Positions 46,348-46,463 of a stretch of DNA of 46,463 nt are shown in pieces (within the stretch, counting starts at the first letter, position 1; each line of letters starts with the position of its first letter). The DNA comes from Grimontia marina (lineage in GTDB: Bacteria; Pseudomonadota; Gammaproteobacteria; Enterobacterales; Vibrionaceae). The stretch lies in NCBI RefSeq assembly GCF_900060185.1, contig NZ_FIZY01000040.1, positions 1 through 46,463 of the forward strand. Reading direction: 5' to 3'. Position numbers and translations under genes: made by a program. The notes beneath the pieces are model-generated. The model ran no database searches, had not been told where the DNA came from, and was given only the letters and a program-made list of their open reading frames with translations.

Positions 46348-46463
46348 ATGGCAAAAAAGAGAACCCCTATGAACAAAATCAAAGAGGTGTTACGCCTCAA
46401 ATTCGACTGCGGCCTGTCGCATCGCAACATCGCGCTCTGCCTCAATCTTGGTGTTGCCACCGT
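46348..46463 (+). CDS. istA: IS21-family transposase IstA, N-terminus (partial)
   Basis: The last 116 bases encode MAKKRTPMNKIKEVLRLKFD then CGLSHRNIALCLNLGVATV, the N-terminal helix-turn-helix of IS21-family IstA (the KIKEVLRLKF...GLSHRNIA pattern). A second ATG seven codons in is also possible. The catalytic DDE region and istB would lie beyond the right edge. Confidence 0.85.
   Translation, partial: MAKKRTPMNKIKEVLRLKFDCGLSHRNIALCLNLGVAT

Larger units (their letters stand above)
39433..46463 (+). mobile_element. Tn7-like transposon (target-proximal end, tnsABC-tniQ, start of cargo; far end outside the window)
   Basis: The element begins within a few bases of the yhiN stop. The terminal TGT (39433 or 39435) leads to ...ACAATAAAG, as in the right end of Tn7, followed by three copies of a TnsB-type repeat and then tnsA, tnsB, tnsC and tniQ. 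In Tn7 the same end and gene order face the glmS target. The position right after yhiN therefore indicates homing to this gene. A predicted 5-bp target duplication would include part or all of the yhiN stop (TTTGA or TGATG, depending on the true end). Cargo starts at about 45396 and extends past the window. Confidence 0.85.
46118..46463 (+). mobile_element. IS21-family element (left end and start of istA)
   Basis: The element appears to begin with TG at 46118, exactly where the IS3 OrfB reading frame breaks. Its end contains the multiple repeats typical of IS21-family termini (see repeat entry), then the istA start. It continues beyond the window. Confidence 0.8.

Noticed and set aside
39433-46463. 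A CRISPR-associated transposon (type I-F or V-K)
   Set aside because: tnsA-tnsB-tnsC-tniQ alone does not imply CRISPR guidance. No cas gene or repeat-spacer array is in the window, and insertion next to yhiN with a long TniQ fits protein-guided homing. The unseen cargo leaves the question open.

Overview
The window is a chromosomal segment of a gammaproteobacterium, almost certainly a member of the Vibrionaceae (Vibrio/Grimontia/Enterovibrio/Photobacterium type). The reasons are the gene content and order (ilvY-ilvC-ubiK-vexBA-vexR, the cytochrome c5 gene, rlmJ/gor, the rhlB-trxA-rho block, uspA/uspB), the very high similarity of the housekeeping proteins to E. coli-type versions, and a hairpin repeat of a kind I associate with Vibrionaceae genomes. 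No species can be named from sequence reading alone.

Layout. 1-470: the tail of an rRNA operon (23S end, 5S, tRNA-Asp, terminator). 580-3550: a SemiSWEET-like membrane protein, then the divergent ilvY/ilvC regulator-enzyme pair of branched-chain amino acid synthesis. 3560-8790: ubiK and an RND efflux operon (vexR-vexA-vexB, leftward) with a palindromic operator. 8861-9125: a 265-bp terminal-inverted-repeat element. 9169-12353: rep helicase, a sugar O-acetyltransferase and cytochrome c5. 12694-13262: a tRNA-Arg/His/Pro cluster followed by decayed copies of the tRNA-Pro 3' end plus terminator. 13827-19334: a peptide-type ABC importer (fused double ATPase, binding protein, two permeases). 19413-21122: two tandem secreted six-cysteine SPOR-like paralogues. 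21168-27177: gor, rlmJ, prlC, gppA. 27202-30394: rhlB, trxA, rho. 30573-34528: a secreted protein, an unusual ubiD with an internal duplication, a small plant-type ferredoxin overlapping fre. 34604-38185: an EamA transporter, uspA, uspB and a YnaI-type mechanosensitive channel. 38248-39432: yhiN.

From about 39433 to the right edge the DNA is a Tn7-like transposon lodged directly against the yhiN stop codon. It shows the target-proximal end with three TnsB-type binding repeats, then tnsA, tnsB, tnsC and a TniQ-family (TnsD-like) target selector in one tightly packed operon. The cargo side begins at about 45396 and already carries a broken IS3-family element split by an IS21-family element whose istA runs off the window. 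The rest of the cargo and the far transposon end are not visible.

Functionally most of the window is core metabolism and stress physiology. The accessory parts are the Tn7-like island, the small inverted-repeat element, and possibly the paralogous secreted pair. The observations I would follow first are the yhiN-anchored Tn7-like element, the UbiD repeat, the split ferredoxin/flavin reductase pair, the decayed tRNA-Pro tandem array and a candidate small RNA or microprotein upstream of uspA.
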